Source: JAWKMZ01 sp041391965 (GTDB lineage: Bacteria; Bacteroidota; Bacteroidia; Flavobacteriales; Flavobacteriaceae). From it: a stretch of 64,000 nt of DNA. Both the position numbers and the translations under genes were made by a program. The stretch is taken from NCBI GenBank assembly GCA_041391965.1, contig JAWKMZ010000003.1, forward strand, positions 62,001 through 126,000. The letters run 5' to 3'. This document shows, piece after piece, positions 60,999 to 64,000 of the stretch (position 1 is its first letter; every line of letters begins with the position of its first letter). The notes beneath the pieces are model-generated. The model did no database searches and was not told where the DNA came from. It was given only the letters and a program-made list of their open reading frames with translations.

Positions 60999-61022
60999 AA
61001 ACATTCTTAATATATTTATCCC

Positions 61023-61030
61023 TAATTTTG
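61023..61030 (+). promoter_or_regulatory. -7 promoter element for the MCE gene
   Basis: TAATTTTG, an exact TAnnTTTG match 22 bases before the TTG start codon; -33 element not clear. Confidence 0.4.
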
Positions 61031-61052
61031 TGAGTAACTAAATAGTATAACA

Positions 61053-62006
61053 TTGAAAATATCAAGAGAAGTTAAAACCGCAATATTAGTAATAGCAGGC
61101 GTTGTATTACTGGTGTTTTTATTCAATTATTTAAAAGGCACCAACCTTTTTGATTCAACAGATAAATATTATACCGAGTTTGATTATAATGCGCTCAACA
61201 AAGCATCACCTGTAACCATAAAGGGGAACAAAATAGGAAAAATTGAAAGTATTACTTACAATTCTAAATCAAGAAAAACACGTGTCGCTTTTTCTGTTGA
61301 TGACGATTTACAATTTTCAAAAAACAGTATTGTTCGTATGTACGAAACGGGTTTGATGGGCGGAAATGGACTTGCCATAATACCTGCAAATGATACAGAT
61401 TATGCCAAAGATGGCGATATGCTAAAATCTGAAGTAGAATACGGTTTAGTAACAACACTATCAAAAAACTTTTCAGGCATTAGCAACAATCTCGATTCTA
61501 CATTAAAATCTGCCGATTCCTTAATGACTAATCTAAATAAGCTTGTTAAAGACGATTCTGACAAAGGCTTAAAAAATGCTATAGCAGAGTTAAATACTAC
61601 TATTACTTCGTTTAAAAATGTATCATATTCATTAAATTCACTCATTACAAAAAATGATAAAAAATTAAGTTCTGCAATTACAAGTTTTGATTCTATTTCA
61701 AGTAATTTGGCTGTTATCACTTCAGATTTAAAAGAAGTTAAATTTTCGCAAACCGTTGCTAAACTTGATGAGACCTTAAATTCAGTTAATGCGTTAATGG
61801 CAGATTTAGAAAACGGAAATGGATCTTTAGGCAAATTGTTAAAAGATGAAGGTTTGTATAATAACTTAGAAGGTGCTTCAAAACAATTAAAAGAACTTTT
61901 ACAAGATATGAAACTCAATCCAAAACGTTATGTACACTTTTCACTCTTCGGAAAAAAAGCAAAACAATATGACGCAGAAGGCAATGAGCTAAAAGATAAA
62001 AATTAA
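61053..62006 (+). CDS. MCE-family (MlaD-like) lipid-transport protein
   Basis: A 317-residue inner-membrane-anchored protein: TM helix (about 9-27), MCE domain (about 37-115; NALNKASPVTIKGNKIGKI) and a long helical C-region that can form a periplasmic tunnel. Such proteins move phospholipids between membranes. The start is TTG (MKISREVKTAIL); no ATG is available. Partner MlaE/MlaF genes are not in this window. Confidence 0.88.
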   Translation: MKISREVKTAILVIAGVVLLVFLFNYLKGTNLFDSTDKYYTEFDYNALNKASPVTIKGNKIGKIESITYNSKSRKTRVAFSVDDDLQFSKNSIVRMYETGLMGGNGLAIIPANDTDYAKDGDMLKSEVEYGLVTTLSKNFSGISNNLDSTLKSADSLMTNLNKLVKDDSDKGLKNAIAELNTTITSFKNVSYSLNSLITKNDKKLSSAITSFDSISSNLAVITSDLKEVKFSQTVAKLDETLNSVNALMADLENGNGSLGKLLKDEGLYNNLEGASKQLKELLQDMKLNPKRYVHFSLFGKKAKQYDAEGNELKDKN

Positions 62007-62009
62007 GCC

Positions 62010-63317
62010 ATGAACTACATTCCCAACATACTTTTTGCCATAGCACTTGTTTTAGGCATTGGTTATTTTGCAAAAAATGTAAAAAAACTCATTCGAAACA
62101 TTAAACTTGGGCATGATGTTGATGTAAACGACAACAAAGCGCAACGCTGGAAAAATATGGCAATGATTGCACTTGGGCAAAGCAAAATGGTACGTCGGCC
62201 TATTGCAGGTTTTTTGCATGTTATCGTGTATGCTGGTTTTATAATCATAAATATTGAAGTTTTAGAAATCATCATTGATGGTTTGTTTGGTACACATCGT
62301 ATATTTTCAACCCTTATTCCACAAGGCTTATACGGCTTTTTAATTGGAAGTTTTGAAATTTTAGCAGCACTCGTTTTTATAGCAGTAACCATATTTTGGA
62401 TACGAAGAAATATCATCAAATTACAACGTTTTTGGAAACCAGAAATGAAAGGTTGGCCAAAAAATGATGGTAATTTTATTCTGTATTTTGAAATGATTTT
62501 GATGACTTTGTTTTTAGTGATGAATGCAACAGATAGCCATTTTCAAAGTCTTAATTCTGGAAATATTGTCAGTCAATTAATTAAACCATTATTTAATAAT
62601 TTTTCAGAAAACACGATTCATGTTATAGAACAAAGCGCTTGGTGGTTGCATATTTTAGGAATTTTGATATTTCTAAACTACTTATATTTTTCTAAGCATT
62701 TACATATTTTATTAGCATTTCCAAACACTTTTTATGGCAAATTAACACCAAAAGGACAATTCAATAATTTAGAATCGGTGACTAATGAAGTTAAAATGAT
62801 GATGGATCCTAATGTCGATCCGTTTGCCGCTCAACCAGAAAGTACCGAAGCACCTGCAAAATTTGGAGCAAGCGATGTACAAGATTTAAGTTGGGTCAAC
62901 CTTCTTAACGCTTATACCTGTACAGAATGTGGACGTTGTACCAGCGAATGTCCTGCAAATCAAACAGGGAAAAAATTGTCACCTCGTAAAATTATGATGG
63001 ATACACGTGACAGATTGGAAGAAGTTGGTAAAAATATAGATGCTAATAAAGGTGAATTTAAACCCGACGGAAAACAATTGTTGGACGATTATATTACACG
63101 CGAAGAACTTTGGGCATGTACCAGTTGCAATGCTTGTGTAGAGGCTTGCCCTGTAAGTATCGACCCATTGTCTATCATTATTGAAATGCGTCGCTATTTA
63201 GTAATGGAACAGTCTGCAGCGCCAATGGAACTCAATAATATGATGACCAACATTGAAAACAATGGAGCGCCTTGGCCTTACAACCAAATGGATCGTTTAA
63301 ATTGGAAAAATGAATAA
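62010..63317 (+). CDS. Membrane Fe-S oxidoreductase (heterodisulfide-reductase-like)
   Basis: A 435-residue protein with four to five TM segments (about 1-20, 65-88, 105-130, 156-172, 209-227) and a C-terminal double [4Fe-4S] domain: C304-C307-C310-C314 and C370-C373-C376-C380. This is typical of HdrC/DsrK or lactate-type oxidoreductase subunits that link membrane quinones to soluble partners. The next Fe-S gene (63550) is the CCG-domain counterpart. Redox partner and substrate are unknown. Confidence 0.9.
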   Translation: MNYIPNILFAIALVLGIGYFAKNVKKLIRNIKLGHDVDVNDNKAQRWKNMAMIALGQSKMVRRPIAGFLHVIVYAGFIIINIEVLEIIIDGLFGTHRIFSTLIPQGLYGFLIGSFEILAALVFIAVTIFWIRRNIIKLQRFWKPEMKGWPKNDGNFILYFEMILMTLFLVMNATDSHFQSLNSGNIVSQLIKPLFNNFSENTIHVIEQSAWWLHILGILIFLNYLYFSKHLHILLAFPNTFYGKLTPKGQFNNLESVTNEVKMMMDPNVDPFAAQPESTEAPAKFGASDVQDLSWVNLLNAYTCTECGRCTSECPANQTGKKLSPRKIMMDTRDRLEEVGKNIDANKGEFKPDGKQLLDDYITREELWACTSCNACVEACPVSIDPLSIIIEMRRYLVMEQSAAPMELNNMMTNIENNGAPWPYNQMDRLNWKNE

Positions 63318-63486
63318 ATTGCTTAATTATAAAGCAAAACATATAATTTTAAGTGGTTTTATCTTGCTAATTGCAGGAATAAGTTATCCGTATATTATGC
63401 CTCATGCGAACAATTTTATGAGAGGCATGTTAATAGGAATGGGCTTTGGTGTAATTTTTTCAAACGCATTCCGATTATTAAAATAA
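63310..63486 (+). CDS. Small membrane protein between the Fe-S genes
   Basis: A 58-residue ORF (MNKLLNYKAKHIILSGFILL...) whose ATG overlaps the end of the Fe-S gene by eight bases. Two hydrophobic segments (about 11-28 and 38-52) with PYIMPHANNFMRGM between them. Overlap and position suggest coupled expression with the Fe-S pair, perhaps as a small accessory subunit. Function is unknown. Confidence 0.65.
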   Translation: MNKLLNYKAKHIILSGFILLIAGISYPYIMPHANNFMRGMLIGMGFGVIFSNAFRLLK

Positions 63487-63549
63487 AATATTTTTAAAAA
63501 ATAAAAGGCTATTAATTTAGTGTTTTATTTAATTTTAAAAACCCTAAAA

Positions 63550-64000
63550 ATGAGCGAATTACTTAAAGTGCCAACTATGGCAGAGTTTATGGCACAAGGC
63601 AAACAACCAGAAGTTTTATTTTGGGTTGGATGCGCTGGAAGTTTTGACGATAGAGCAAAAAAAATAACTAAAGCTTTTGTAAAGCTTCTCAATAAATCGA
63701 ATGTAGAGTTTGCAGTGCTTGGTACAGAAGAAAGCTGTACAGGAGATCCTGCAAAACGTGCAGGAAATGAGTTTTTGTTTCAAATGCAAGCTATGACCAA
63801 TATTGAAGTGATGAATGCTTACGAAATTAAAAAGATTGTTACGGCTTGTCCACATTGTTTCAACACCATTAAAAATGAATATCCAGAATTGGGTGGTAAT
63901 TATGAAGTGATGCACCACACACAATTTCTAAAAACACTTTTAGATGAAGGACGTTTAACTATAGAAGGTGGTCAATTTAAAGGCAAACGCATTACTTTTC
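63550..64000 (+). CDS. CCG-domain Fe-S oxidoreductase (HdrB-like), 5' part
   Basis: The first 150 codons of a soluble Fe-S protein running off the right edge. VGCAGSFDDR, EESCTGDPAKRAGNEFLFQ and ACPHCFNTIKNEYP are the first CCG-type cysteine motifs, as in HdrB and the LldE/GlpC group. It probably forms the partner of the membrane Fe-S protein upstream. The second CCG half lies outside the window. Confidence 0.9.
   Translation, partial: MSELLKVPTMAEFMAQGKQPEVLFWVGCAGSFDDRAKKITKAFVKLLNKSNVEFAVLGTEESCTGDPAKRAGNEFLFQMQAMTNIEVMNAYEIKKIVTACPHCFNTIKNEYPELGGNYEVMHHTQFLKTLLDEGRLTIEGGQFKGKRITF

Overview
The window is AT-rich, gene-dense chromosomal DNA from a member of the Bacteroidota, almost certainly the family Flavobacteriaceae. 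The evidence is protein content and promoter style. There are type IX secretion (T9SS) sorting tails, a FecI/FecR/TonB-receptor unit, a fused aspartokinase-homoserine dehydrogenase, a PgpH-type 7TM-HD protein and several Bacteroidota-typical lipoproteins. GyrA carries Thr at the Ser83 position, which is my recollection of wild type in flavobacteria. Many start sites are preceded by the Bacteroidota -7 element TAnnTTTG, and convincing Shine-Dalgarno sequences are absent. I see no phage, insertion sequence, CRISPR array or rRNA; the window looks like core genome with a few accessory surface and signalling modules. Genus cannot be fixed from the sequence alone.

Layout, left to right. 1-3.4 kb: an SDR-family reductase (partial), gcvT and a secreted M24 aminopeptidase. 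3.4-9.2 kb: a minus-strand threonine operon (thrA-thrB-thrC, then a GNAT acetyltransferase and a small membrane protein), preceded by a previously unlisted 32-residue Thr-rich leader ORF with its own promoter and pairable RNA segments. 9.2-12 kb: nnr (NAD(P)HX repair) and a thioredoxin-fold lipoprotein. 12-20.1 kb: one 7.5 kb gene for a 2512-residue HYR-like repeat protein with a T9SS tail, preceded by a roughly 300-nt leader. 20.3-29.6 kb: housekeeping genes (clpC, gyrA, a TPR protein, an NlpC/P60 hydrolase, a thiolase). 29.7-32.2 kb: a PgpH-like c-di-AMP phosphodiesterase candidate and a Ser-Pro-Arg tRNA operon. 32.2-37.7 kb: a HAD phosphatase, a small lipoprotein and the TonB receptor/FecR/ECF sigma unit. 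37.7-42.4 kb: a run of small exported proteins, including two lipoproteins with a shared lipocalin-like domain and a cupredoxin/DUF5777/cytochrome c/YceI set. 42.4-48.4 kb: minus-strand RNA modification and envelope genes (SAM methyltransferase, AI-2E transporter, TrmH-like, DUF4159, rsmE, parvulin, tsaD). 48.5-64 kb: tamB, pfkA, gap, a BadF-type sugar kinase, mgsA, ridA, lptD, amidase, an MCE-family protein and Fe-S oxidoreductase genes running off the right edge.

How the parts fit. Envelope biogenesis is the strongest theme: tamB, lptD, the MCE protein, the SPOR-domain amidase, ClpC and the T9SS substrates all serve the outer membrane or periplasm. The thr operon makes threonine from aspartate and probably senses threonyl-tRNA through its leader. 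pfkA, gap and mgsA form a glycolysis/methylglyoxal-bypass group. The best candidates for undescribed biology are the thr leader, the modular architecture and recent repeat expansion of the giant surface protein, its long 5' leader, the four-repeat lipoprotein beside the ECF sigma gene, and the copper/haem cassette at 39.9-42.4 kb.
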